40,507 bases of DNA, from positions 1 to 40,507 of the forward strand of contig JAQGIC010000067.1 of assembly GCA_028288725.1 (NCBI GenBank), written 5' to 3'. The position numbers were made by a program, and so were the translations under genes. Position 1 is the first letter of the stretch. Every line of letters begins with the position of its first letter. This document shows, piece by piece, positions 7,191 through 14,365 of the stretch. This DNA is from Rhodospirillales bacterium. Lineage in GTDB: Bacteria; Pseudomonadota; Alphaproteobacteria; ATCC43930; CGMCC-115725. The notes beneath the pieces are model-generated. The model worked only from the letters and a program-made list of their open reading frames with translations, had not been told where the DNA came from and ran no database searches.

Positions 7191-7264
7191 TGGAGCGGGT
7201 GAAGGGAATCGAACCCTCGTCGTAAGCTTGGGAAGCTTCTGCTCTACCATTGAGCTACACCCGC
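7191..7264 (-). tRNA. tRNA-Gly (anticodon CCC)
   Basis: The 74-base cloverleaf is complete. The acceptor stem is GCGGGTG/CACCCGC, the D arm GCTC-AATGGTA-GAGC, the anticodon loop TTCCCAA (anticodon CCC), the T arm GAGGG-TTCGATT-CCCTT, and TCCA is encoded at the 3' end. The first anticodon-stem pair (G27-A43) is mismatched, as I recall for relatives. Its 3' end faces the accessory region on the left, and no second copy of the 3' end is found in the window. Confidence 0.95.
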
Positions 7265-7540
7265 GCCGGGCCGTTGAGCCGAGCGGCCGCCGAACAGGTC
7301 GGGGCACGGCGGCGGACTATAGGGAGCGGCTTTCGGGCTGGCAAGAGGGTTGGCCAAAGGGATCCGTGCGGCGGCCATAGCCGCCGGAAATGGGCCAAGG
7401 CGCTTGCCTGGGGCGGGCGGCTTCAGGCAAGACAGGGTAACAATCGGGTCGACCGGGCTTGCATCCGCCCCGCTTCGGCCCCACCCTTTTGCCAAACAGC
7501 GCGCGGGTTCGACATCCTCCCGGCGAAGAAGTGAACGCCC

Positions 7541-7933
7541 ATGTATTCCGAGACGACCCGCGACATCCGCGTCACCGTGCGCCCGATCTACCTCGATGAC
7601 CAATCCTCGCCCGACGAGAATCATTTCGTCTGGGCCTATCGGGTGCTGATCGAAAATCTCGGCCGGGAGACCGTGCAGTTGCGCAGCCGCCACTGGCGCA
7701 TCACCGACGGCATCGGCCGCCGGCAGGAGGTCAAGGGCGCCGGCGTGATCGGCGAACAGCCGGTGCTGGCGCCGGGCCAGACCTTCGAATATCAGAGCGG
7801 CACGCCGCTCTCGACCCCGTCCGGCATCATGGACGGCTCCTACCAGATGGAGACGGCCGAGGGTGAGGCGTTCGACGTTCGCATTCCCGCCTTCTCGCTC
7901 GATTCCCCGCACCAGCCGACCCAACGGCATTAG
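7541..7933 (+). CDS. apaG: ApaG protein (Co2+/Mg2+ efflux protein family)
   Basis: A 130-residue single-domain protein with the ApaG beta-sandwich: [20 protein letters not shown], then [23 protein letters not shown], the [14 protein letters not shown] loop, and a C-terminal [11 protein letters not shown]. ApaG domains have a fibronectin-type fold; the family is linked genetically to cobalt and magnesium efflux and to Ap4A levels in enteric bacteria, but its biochemical role is unsettled. It is the first gene right of the tRNA and starts a close cluster: the folE start is 13 bases after its stop. The 276 bases between the tRNA and this gene hold no feature I can support. Confidence 0.92.
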   Translation: MYSETTRDIRVTVRPIYLDDQSSPDENHFVWAYRVLIENLGRETVQLRSRHWRITDGIGRRQEVKGAGVIGEQPVLAPGQTFEYQSGTPLSTPSGIMDGSYQMETAEGEAFDVRIPAFSLDSPHQPTQRH

Positions 7934-7946
7934 GAACGCACGAACC

Positions 7947-8552
7947 ATGTCGGATCATCCGATCGAGAAGCCGAGCCGGGCCGAGGCCGAGGCCGCCGTC
8001 GCCACGCTGTTGCGCTGGGCCGGAGACGATCCGGCGCGCGAGGGCCTGACCGGCACGCCCGACCGGGTCGTGCGCGCGTTCGAGGAATGGTTCGCGGGCT
8101 ACGACCAGGACCCGCACGCGATCCTGGAGCGGACCTTCTCCGAGGTCGAAGGCTATGACGAGATCGTGTTCCTGAAGGACATAAGGTTCGAAAGCCATTG
8201 CGAGCATCATCTGGCGCCGATCATCGGCCGGGCGCATATCGCCTACCTGCCGGCCCGCCGGGTCGTCGGCATCTCCAAGCTGGCGCGCCTGGTCGATATC
8301 TATGCCAAGCGGCTGACCATCCAGGAAAAGATGACGGCGCAGATCGCCAATACCTTGAACGAGGTGCTGCAGCCGCGCGGCGTCGCCGTGGTCATCGACG
8401 CGGCGCATCAATGCATGACCACGCGCGGCGTGCATAAGCCGGGCGTGTCGATGATGACGAGCCGCATGCTGGGCGCCTTTCGCGACGATGCCAACACGCG
8501 GCGCGAATTCCTGTCCATGCTGAACACGCCGAACCGTTCGGCCAACGTCTGA
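7947..8552 (+). CDS. folE: GTP cyclohydrolase I
   Basis: A 201-residue enzyme converting GTP to 7,8-dihydroneopterin triphosphate, the first step of tetrahydrofolate (and queuosine) synthesis. The zinc ligands are visible: Cys85 and His88 in [20 protein letters not shown], and Cys156 in [11 protein letters not shown]. The signature [18 protein letters not shown] is intact. ATG at 7947 begins after the apaG stop; the longer frame from 7863 overlaps apaG and is rejected. Its TGA overlaps the argE ATG (TGATG), so translation is probably coupled. Confidence 0.96.
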   Translation: MSDHPIEKPSRAEAEAAVATLLRWAGDDPAREGLTGTPDRVVRAFEEWFAGYDQDPHAILERTFSEVEGYDEIVFLKDIRFESHCEHHLAPIIGRAHIAYLPARRVVGISKLARLVDIYAKRLTIQEKMTAQIANTLNEVLQPRGVAVVIDAAHQCMTTRGVHKPGVSMMTSRMLGAFRDDANTRREFLSMLNTPNRSANV

Positions 8553-9715
8553 TGGGCGTCGTGCTCGACGACCGGGCGCTGCTGGGCCACCTGATCGGCT
8601 TCGACACGACCTCGGTCAAATCCAACCTGGCCCTGATCGACTGGGTCGCCGACTATCTGGACGGCCATGGCATCGCCAGCCGCCTGACCTATGACGCGGA
8701 TCGGCAGAAGGCCAATCTGTTCGCCACGATCGGCCCGGAGATCCCGGGCGGCGTCGTGCTGTCGGGCCATACCGACGTGGTGCCGGTCGACGGCCAGCCC
8801 TGGTCGAGCGATCCGTTCAAGCTGGTCGAGCGCGAGGCCAAGCTCTATGGCCGCGGCACCTGCGACATGAAGGGCTTCATCGCGCTCGCCCTCGCCCGTG
8901 CCGTCGACTTCAAGCGCCAGGCCCGGCGCGTGCCGGTCCATTACGCCTTCTCGTTCGACGAGGAGGTCACCTGCAACGGCGCGCGCCGCCTGCTGGCCGA
9001 CCTGCCGACCGGCGAACGCCGGCCGCGCCTCGCCATCATCGGCGAGCCGACCTCGATGACCGTCGCCAACGCGCATAAGGGTGCCGCGATCCTGACCACG
9101 CGCATCACCGGGCTCGAAGGGCATTCGAGCGCGCCCGACAAGGGCGTGAACGCGATCATGGCCGGGGCCGAGATCCTGCAGCTGATCGGCCGGATGGCGG
9201 CCGAGCGCAAGGCCAACCCGGTCGCGGACAGCCCGTTCGATCCGCCCTATACCACCTTCAACGTCGGCGAGATCCAGGGCGGCACCGCCCATAACATCGT
9301 CGCGCGCGACTGCCGCATCGTCTGGCAATACCGCCTGATGCCGGGCGACCATGGCCATGATATCGCCGAGCGGCTGGAGCGTTTCGTCTCGGACGACCTG
9401 CTGCCGCGCATGCGGGCGATCCATCCGGGTGCGGCGGTCGTGACCGAACACGACATCGATCTGCCCGGCCTCATGCCGGAGCCGAACGGCGAGGCCGAGG
9501 CCCTGGTGCGCGCGCTGACCGGCGCCAACGGCACCGGCGTCGTCTCGTTCGGGACCGAGGCGGGCCTGTTCCAGCAGGCCGGCATGAGCGCCGTCGTCTG
9601 CGGCCCCGGCTCGATCGAGCAGGCGCACAAGCCCGACGAGTACATCTCGCTCGACCAATATGCCCAGGGCGGCCAGTTCCTGGATCGGCTGGGCGGCTGG
9701 CTGGCGAAGCAATAA
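8552..9715 (+). CDS. argE: Acetylornithine deacetylase
   Basis: A 387-residue M20-family metallohydrolase that removes the acetyl group of N-acetylornithine in arginine synthesis. The dinuclear metal site is visible: His73 and Asp75 (SGHTDVVPVDG), bridging Asp105 (GRGTCDMKGF), catalytic Glu137 with Glu138 (SFDEEVTCNGAR), Glu165 (IIGEPT) and a C-terminal His in EQAHKPDEY. The dimerisation domain lies between about 180 and 290. It overlaps folE by one base. Other arginine genes (argF, argD) are in this window but in a separate operon. A similar M20 deacylase specificity is possible but the match to ArgE is close. Confidence 0.92.
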   Translation: MGVVLDDRALLGHLIGFDTTSVKSNLALIDWVADYLDGHGIASRLTYDADRQKANLFATIGPEIPGGVVLSGHTDVVPVDGQPWSSDPFKLVEREAKLYGRGTCDMKGFIALALARAVDFKRQARRVPVHYAFSFDEEVTCNGARRLLADLPTGERRPRLAIIGEPTSMTVANAHKGAAILTTRITGLEGHSSAPDKGVNAIMAGAEILQLIGRMAAERKANPVADSPFDPPYTTFNVGEIQGGTAHNIVARDCRIVWQYRLMPGDHGHDIAERLERFVSDDLLPRMRAIHPGAAVVTEHDIDLPGLMPEPNGEAEALVRALTGANGTGVVSFGTEAGLFQQAGMSAVVCGPGSIEQAHKPDEYISLDQYAQGGQFLDRLGGWLAKQ

Positions 9716-9727
9716 AGTTCGAGAGCA

Positions 9728-9746
9728 AGGCCCGGATGTCGGGCCT
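9728..9746 (+). terminator. Stem-loop after argE
   Basis: AGGCCCG, a five-base loop and CGGGCCT form a seven-pair GC stem 12 bases after the argE stop. No T tract follows, so it may end transcription weakly or only protect the transcript. Confidence 0.4.
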
Positions 9747-9763
9747 GTCCTGGATCGACGATG

Positions 9764-9790
9764 CTCCGATTGACCCAAGGTTGATCGGAG
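9764..9790 (+). promoter_or_regulatory. Hairpin or operator covering the ada ribosome binding site
   Basis: CTCCGATTGACC, a CAA loop and GGTTGATCGGAG pair at 10 of 12 positions. The final GGAG is the ada ribosome binding site, seven bases before the ATG at 9798. It could be an RNA hairpin that limits translation or a DNA operator for Ada or another regulator. The classical enteric Ada box is not seen. Confidence 0.45.
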
Positions 9791-9797
9791 ACGGAAC

Positions 9798-10883
9798 ATG
9801 CAGGCCATGACCCAAACCAAGGCGGCGATAGACGCTTATGCATCCGACACGGCACGGTGGCAGGCGGTATGCGCCCGGGATGCCGGTGCCGATGGCGCGT
9901 TCTTTTTCGCCGTCGTCACCACCGGCGTCTATTGCCGGCCGAACTGTGCCGCCCGCCAGCCGAAGCACGAGAATGTCCGCTTTTACGACACGGTCGCGGC
10001 CGCCGAGGCCGCGGGCTTTCGCGCCTGCAAACGCTGCCGCCCGACCGGCCGGTCGGTGGCCGAGACCCAGGCCGAAGCGGTGCGCCATGCCTGCCGGCTG
10101 ATCGACGAGGCCGAGACGCCTCCCTCGCTGGGCGATCTGGCCGAGGCGGTCGGCCTCAGCCCGTTCCACTTCCACCGCGTGTTCAAGGCCGTGCTGGGGG
10201 TCACCCCCAAGGACTATGCCGCCGCCCGCCGGATCGAGCGGCTGAAGCGCGAGCTGGATGACGGCACGCCCGTGGCCCAGGCGATCTACGGCGCCGGCTA
10301 TGGCTCGTCGAGCCGGCTCTACGAGACGACCCACGCCACCCTCGGCATGACCCCCGCGGCCTTCCAGCAAGGCGCCAAGGGCAAGCGGATCGACTGGACC
10401 GTGACCCCGACCGCGCTCGGCCCCCTGCTGATCGCCGCCACGCCGGACGGTGTCTGCATGATCGAGTTCGGCGCGGACGCGGCGGCGCTGGAGCGGCAGC
10501 TCGACGCCCGCTTTCCCTCGGCCGCCCGCACCCGGGCCGACGCGGCGCTGGCCGGCCATGTCGCCGCGATCGCGTCCTATATCGCGACGCCGTCCCGGGG
10601 CCTCAGCCTGCCGCTCGACATCCAGGGCACCGCGTTCCAGCGCCGGGTCTGGCGCGCGCTGCAGGCGATCCCGCCGGGCCGGACCCAGAGCTATGGCGAG
10701 GTTGCGACCCTGCTGGGCCAGCCCGGCGCCGCCCGCGCCGTCGCGCGCGCCTGCGCCACCAACGGCGTGGCGCTCGCCATCCCCTGCCACCGGGTGGTCG
10801 GCGCCGACGGTCGCCTATCGGGCTATCGCTGGGGCGTCGAGCGCAAGCGCGCGCTGCTGGAGGCGGAGAAAAAGGCGGGATAG
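9798..10883 (+). CDS. ada: Bifunctional Ada: methylphosphotriester/O6-methylguanine methyltransferase and regulator
   Basis: A 361-residue three-part protein. The N-terminal zinc domain has Cys46, Cys50, Cys77 and Cys80 (VYCRPNC and ACKRC), with the same spacing as E. coli Ada; Cys46 would take methyl groups from phosphotriesters. An AraC-type helix-turn-helix follows (about 95-190). The C-terminal domain has the suicide cysteine Cys330 in IPCHRVVGADG and repairs O6-methylguanine. In enteric bacteria the methylated N-domain turns Ada into an activator of its own gene. ATG at 9798 is chosen for GGAG seven bases upstream, which lies in a hairpin. No alkB or alkA gene is adjacent. Confidence 0.95.
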   Translation: MQAMTQTKAAIDAYASDTARWQAVCARDAGADGAFFFAVVTTGVYCRPNCAARQPKHENVRFYDTVAAAEAAGFRACKRCRPTGRSVAETQAEAVRHACRLIDEAETPPSLGDLAEAVGLSPFHFHRVFKAVLGVTPKDYAAARRIERLKRELDDGTPVAQAIYGAGYGSSSRLYETTHATLGMTPAAFQQGAKGKRIDWTVTPTALGPLLIAATPDGVCMIEFGADAAALERQLDARFPSAARTRADAALAGHVAAIASYIATPSRGLSLPLDIQGTAFQRRVWRALQAIPPGRTQSYGEVATLLGQPGAARAVARACATNGVALAIPCHRVVGADGRLSGYRWGVERKRALLEAEKKAG

Positions 10884-10888
10884 AAATC

Positions 10889-11000
10889 GTCATTCCCGCG
10901 CAGGCGGGAATCCAGCAAGAGCCGCGTCTGCGGCGACGGGACTCTTTGTTTCCGCGCCGCCGCGCGTAACGGACTGGATTTCCGCCTGCGGGGGAATGAC
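10889..11000. repeat. Palindromic repeat element (CATTCCCGC type), complete copy
   Basis: Terminal arms of 27 bases (GTCATTCCCGCGCAGG..GAATCCAG and CTGGATTTCCGCC..GGAATGAC) enclose about 58 bases. This is a widespread proteobacterial intergenic palindrome. It lies in the gap between ada and the MarC gene. A shortened copy is at 12739-12822. Confidence 0.8.
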
Positions 11001-11099
11001 GGAAGAACTTGGGGTTGCCTTCGTTTGGACTTGGCCTCGTCGCCCGAAGCGGTTAACGCTGGGCTCGAGGCCGTTCCAAAAAAGGGTTACGCCAAGCCG

Positions 11100-11780
11100 A
11101 TGAACAGCTGGACCAATGCCACCGACAGTCTGCTGCTGGGGTTTCCGGCGCTGTTCTCGATCGTCAACCCGATCGCCTGTGCGCTGATCTTCAGCCAGTT
11201 GACCGCCGAGAACAGCCCGGCGGAACGTCGGCGGCTTGCCGGCAAGGTCGCGCTCTATGCGACCCTCATCATGCTGGTGGCGCTGTGGTTCGGCACGGCG
11301 GTGATGAATTTCTTCGGAATCACGCTGAGCGCGCTCCGGCTGGCCGGCGGCCTGGTCGTGGTCGCGAGCGCCTGGGGCCTGCTGTTCGCCCCCGAGCGGC
11401 AGGAGGCGCGCAAGCAGGAACAGGCGGGCCAACCGGCCAATCCGGAAGATGCCGCGTTTTTCCCGCTGACCATGCCGTTCACCACCGGCCCGGGCACGAT
11501 CTCGGTCGCCATCACGCTCGGTTCCAACCGGCCAAGCGGCGTCAAGGAACTGATCCCGTTCTTCCTGGGCAATTCGGGCGCCGCCTTGCTGATGGGCTTG
11601 GTGATCTGGGGCATCTATCGCTATGCCGACCGCCTGTCGAATTTCCTCGGCCATACCGGCACGCGCATCTTCACGCGCCTATCCGCGTTCATCCTGTTGT
11701 GCATCGGCGCGCAGATCCTGCTGAACGGCGCCGACGATGCACTCCGTCCGCTGTTTCTCTCCCGCCTCGACCAGCATTAG
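11100..11780 (+). CDS. MarC family integral membrane protein
   Basis: A 226-residue inner-membrane protein of the MarC (UPF0056) family. About six membrane spans are visible, with the family signatures FSIVNPIACALIF near the start, FPLTMPFTTGPGTISVAI in the middle and AFILLCIGAQILLNG at the end. Despite the name, MarC is not part of the multiple antibiotic resistance system, and the transported substrate is unknown. ATG at 11100 is preferred to the frame start at 11025 because the extra residues are not membrane-like and come from the repeat flank; no strong ribosome binding site is present. The SMP-30 gene follows after ten bases. Confidence 0.88.
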   Translation: MNSWTNATDSLLLGFPALFSIVNPIACALIFSQLTAENSPAERRRLAGKVALYATLIMLVALWFGTAVMNFFGITLSALRLAGGLVVVASAWGLLFAPERQEARKQEQAGQPANPEDAAFFPLTMPFTTGPGTISVAITLGSNRPSGVKELIPFFLGNSGAALLMGLVIWGIYRYADRLSNFLGHTGTRIFTRLSAFILLCIGAQILLNGADDALRPLFLSRLDQH

Positions 11781-11790
11781 GAGCCGCCCC

Positions 11791-12729
11791 ATGTGGCAAC
11801 CGGCAGTAGCCTATCCCGATCCCGCCGTGCAGATCCTGCATCCGAGCTTCGCCAAGTACCGGATCACGCTGGCCGCGGTCGAGCGTCTGGCGACCGGCTT
11901 CCGCTGGGCCGAAGGGCCGGTCTGGTTCGGCGACGGGCGCTATCTCCTGTGGAGCGATATTCCGAACGACCGGATCCTGCGCTGGGACGAGGAGACCGGC
12001 GTCACCAGCATCTTTCGCAAGCCGTCGAACTTCGCCAACGGCCATACCCGCGACCGGCAAGGCCGTCTGGTCAGTTGTGAACACGGCGGCCGGCGCGTGA
12101 CCCGCACCGAATATGACGGCACGATCACGGTCCTGATCGACCGGTTCGAGGGCAAGCCGTTGAATTCACCCAACGATGTGGTGGTGAAATCGGACGATAC
12201 CATCTGGTTCTCCGACCCGCCGTTCGGCATCCTCGGCAATTACGAGGGCCACAAGGCCGCGCAGGAACTGCCGGGCAGCCTCTATCGCTTCGACCCGCGC
12301 ACGGGGCAGACGACGGTCGTCGGCGGCGAGATCGAGGGGCCGAACGGCCTCGCCTTTTCGCCCGACGAAAAGACCCTCTATGTCGTCGAGTGCCGCAGCA
12401 GCCCGCGCCACATCCTGGCCTACGACGTCGTGGACGACGGCGCGCGCCTCGTCAATCGACGCATCCTGATCGACGCCGGCCCCGGCACGCCCGACGGCTT
12501 CCGCGTCGACGAAGACGGCAATCTCTGGTGCGGCTGGGGCATGGGCGACCCAGCCCTCGACGGGGTGATGGTGTTCTCCCCCGCCGGCGAACCGATCGGG
12601 CGCATCGCCCTGCCGGAACGCTGCGCCAACCTGTGCTTCGGCGGGCGGAAGCGCAACCGCCTGTTCATGGCGGCGAGCCAGTCGGTCTATGCGCTCTATG
12701 TCAACACGCAAGGGGCCAAGTGTTGGTGA
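11791..12729 (+). CDS. SMP-30/gluconolactonase family hydrolase
   Basis: A 312-residue six-bladed beta-propeller of the SMP-30/LRE family, which hydrolyses sugar lactones with a divalent metal. Metal ligands are visible in AEGPVW (Glu), SPNDVVV (Asn), a central EGPNGLAFSPDEKTLYV (Asn) and TPDGFRVDEDG (Asp). No signal peptide is present, so it is cytosolic. The ribosome binding site TTAGGAG overlaps the stop of the MarC gene, so the two are cotranscribed. The substrate is not predictable; gluconolactone or a related aldonolactone is likely. Confidence 0.9.
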   Translation: MWQPAVAYPDPAVQILHPSFAKYRITLAAVERLATGFRWAEGPVWFGDGRYLLWSDIPNDRILRWDEETGVTSIFRKPSNFANGHTRDRQGRLVSCEHGGRRVTRTEYDGTITVLIDRFEGKPLNSPNDVVVKSDDTIWFSDPPFGILGNYEGHKAAQELPGSLYRFDPRTGQTTVVGGEIEGPNGLAFSPDEKTLYVVECRSSPRHILAYDVVDDGARLVNRRILIDAGPGTPDGFRVDEDGNLWCGWGMGDPALDGVMVFSPAGEPIGRIALPERCANLCFGGRKRNRLFMAASQSVYALYVNTQGAKCW

Positions 12730-12738
12730 GTTTTTCCC

Positions 12739-12822
12739 GTCATTCCCGCGCCGGCGGGATTCCAGGGTGGCAGTAAAAGCCGCCTGACGACCTTTCGCTC
12801 GCTCTGGATTCCCGCCTGCGCG
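12739..12822. repeat. Palindromic repeat element (CATTCCCGC type), truncated copy
   Basis: The left arm GTCATTCCCGCGCCGG..GATTCCAG is complete, while the right arm stops after CTGGATTCCCGCCTGCGCG and lacks the final GGAATGAC. It lies directly after the SMP-30 stop. Compare the complete copy at 10889-11000. Confidence 0.75.
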
Positions 12823-12859
12823 CTAGGCTATGTACATCTTTCTGTTTTATTTCAGATGG

Positions 12860-13015
12860 TTAGTCTTTTACATCATCATGGCCGGGCTTGACCCGGCCAT
12901 CCAGATCCGGCAGCGCCTTCTCGACGGTCGGCTTGAAGTCACGGAGCGCGCTCTTGGCCTCGTCGTCGATCCGGAAGAACCGGACCCGTTCCGCGCTCGT
13001 CAGCTTCTCGGCCAT
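12860..13015 (-). pseudogene. N-terminal remnant of a globin-coupled sensor
   Basis: 51 codons. The first 38 or so (MAEKLTSAERVRFFRIDDEA, then KSALRDFKPTVEKALPDL) match the start of globin-coupled chemotaxis or signalling sensors. The frame then runs into a palindromic repeat and ends in DGRVKPGHDD, a tail produced when such repeats are translated. The haem pocket and all signalling domains are absent. ATG at 13015 has AGGA eight bases upstream, so the original start is preserved. The bulk of the gene is gone, not merely frameshifted. Confidence 0.6.
12878..12900. repeat. Short palindrome (ATGGCCGGG type)
   Basis: ATGGCCGGG, a five-base CTTGA loop and CCCGGCCAT form a nine-pair stem. The same palindrome is common between genes in Rhizobiales and relatives. 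It has replaced the downstream part of the globin-sensor gene. Confidence 0.65.
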
Positions 13016-13045
13016 ATGCTGTTCCTGTCTTCGCGATTTTCCGCG

Positions 13046-13068
13046 GCGAAGCGGGCGACCCGCTTCGC
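13046..13068. repeat. Ten-pair hairpin upstream of the globin-sensor remnant
   Basis: GCGAAGCGGG, a CGA loop and CCCGCTTCGC form a perfect stem 31 bases before the remnant's ATG. It may have been a leader structure or a terminator for leftward transcription from the lipoprotein genes. No T tract follows. Confidence 0.5.
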
Positions 13069-13126
13069 GATGGTTTCCAAGGTGTCGATCCATTCCCGCC
13101 CGATCATCTCACGCGATCGTTGCCGT

Positions 13127-13582
13127 TTATGGTGGCGGCGGCGCCGGCAGGCTTTGCCGGATCCGACCGGGACCGTCGCCCAGCACGACCTCGATCACGG
13201 CGCTTTTCCAGCCCAGCCGATAGGCCGGCGGATCGGGCAGCCGCACCAGGGCGACCGAGGCGATCTGGCCGACGAGCGTGGTACTGGACGATGCGCGTCC
13301 CACGGCCGGCGCGAACTGGTCGGGCAGGTTGGGCGAGGCATCGGCGTCGATCTGCTCCGCCGGTACCCGCGTGCCGTCGGGCAATACCAGGACGGCCGAC
13401 CGGATGGCGCTGGTCTCGAGCGCGCGCACTTCGATCACATCGATATCGCGGCCGGTGACGAACCGGGCCTTGACCTCGCCGAAGCGCGGCGCGGTGTCGG
13501 ACGAGACCGGCGGTGCCGCGCAGCCGGCCAGAGCCAGCAGGGCCGCCAGGATGATCGGTCGGACCCTCATGATTTCAGCCAT
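13127..13582 (-). CDS. Lipoprotein of unknown function
   Basis: A 151-residue protein with a signal peptide (RVRPIILAALLALAGC) and the lipobox LAGC, so it is exported and lipidated. The mature part has two strand-rich segments (GEVKARFVTGRDIDVIEVRA and a second centred on GWKSAVIEVVLGDGPG) and a proline-rich end. No family is recognised. Starts at 13582 and 13570 are both possible; the first lies four bases after the stop of the upstream lipoprotein gene. The two genes are probably one operon and may form an envelope complex, which is inference. Confidence 0.7.
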   Translation of the reverse strand: MAEIMRVRPIILAALLALAGCAAPPVSSDTAPRFGEVKARFVTGRDIDVIEVRALETSAIRSAVLVLPDGTRVPAEQIDADASPNLPDQFAPAVGRASSSTTLVGQIASVALVRLPDPPAYRLGWKSAVIEVVLGDGPGRIRQSLPAPPPP

Positions 13583-13586
13583 CGTT

Positions 13587-14183
13587 TCAGAGGCGGAACG
13601 GTGCGAAGCTGGCATCGACCTGCCGCTGGATCTGTCGATCCAGGTCGGCCATCAGGTCGCGCGTCATCTCGTACCAGATCTTGTCGCGCTCGTTGAGCGT
13701 GATGCCTTCCGGCACACTGCGGCTGGACGCGGCCTCGGCGGTCGCGGTCCGCTCGGCGATGCCCTGAGGATCGATGACCTGCAGCATGACCGAGACATGG
13801 CCGTCATAGCGCTCGGCCTGCTGGGTCGTGAACACGGCCTTCAGCCCTTCCTTCTTCGGCAGAACGGACTCGCGCACGCTCGCGTCGATGATGGTGTAGC
13901 GCGCGACGAAACCGGTCGTCGGCCCGACCGCCTGCAGTCGGTCATGCGCCCAGTTTTCCATGGCCCGCTGCGGCGGGACCGGGAATTCATGTTCGACGTT
14001 CGGTTCCTGGAACGTCGGCTGGAACCGCGTCTCGATCTGGATCTGGCTGACGTTCAGCCGGAATGGCGCCAGCGCCAGGAAATGAATATCGGCGAACTTC
14101 GGCGGCGGCGACGGCGCATCGGCGCAGGCGGCGACGGTCGCCACCAGGGCGAGGGCGAGAAGCGAACGAAGACGAATGGTCAT
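13587..14183 (-). CDS. Lipoprotein of unknown function
   Basis: A 198-residue protein with a signal peptide (LRSLLALALVATVAAC) and a lipobox ending VAAC. The mature domain contains an alternating strand and helix pattern (ARYTIIDASVRES, then YDGHVSVMLQVIDPQGIAER) and an amphipathic C-terminal helix (EMTRDLMADLDRQIQRQV), reminiscent of periplasmic lipoproteins that report metal or complex assembly, but no family is assigned. ATG at 14183 gives the standard signal peptide; the longer frame to 14237 has no ribosome binding site. It is the first gene of a two-gene operon with the lipoprotein at 13127. Confidence 0.72.
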   Translation of the reverse strand: MTIRLRSLLALALVATVAACADAPSPPPKFADIHFLALAPFRLNVSQIQIETRFQPTFQEPNVEHEFPVPPQRAMENWAHDRLQAVGPTTGFVARYTIIDASVRESVLPKKEGLKAVFTTQQAERYDGHVSVMLQVIDPQGIAERTATAEAASSRSVPEGITLNERDKIWYEMTRDLMADLDRQIQRQVDASFAPFRL

Positions 14184-14365
14184 GATGGGGACAAGCGGAC
14201 CTGCGATCGGAGGAAGCTCTCGTCCGGAGACTGGCATGTCGGGCCGACCCGTTCAAGCGGGCCCGGGAGCACCGACCCGAGAACGCGCCGTCACGACACC
14301 CTGGGCACCCGGCCCGGGCCATGCCATCTTCTCCGTCTGGTTGATGGATCTGGTCTGGAGAAACC

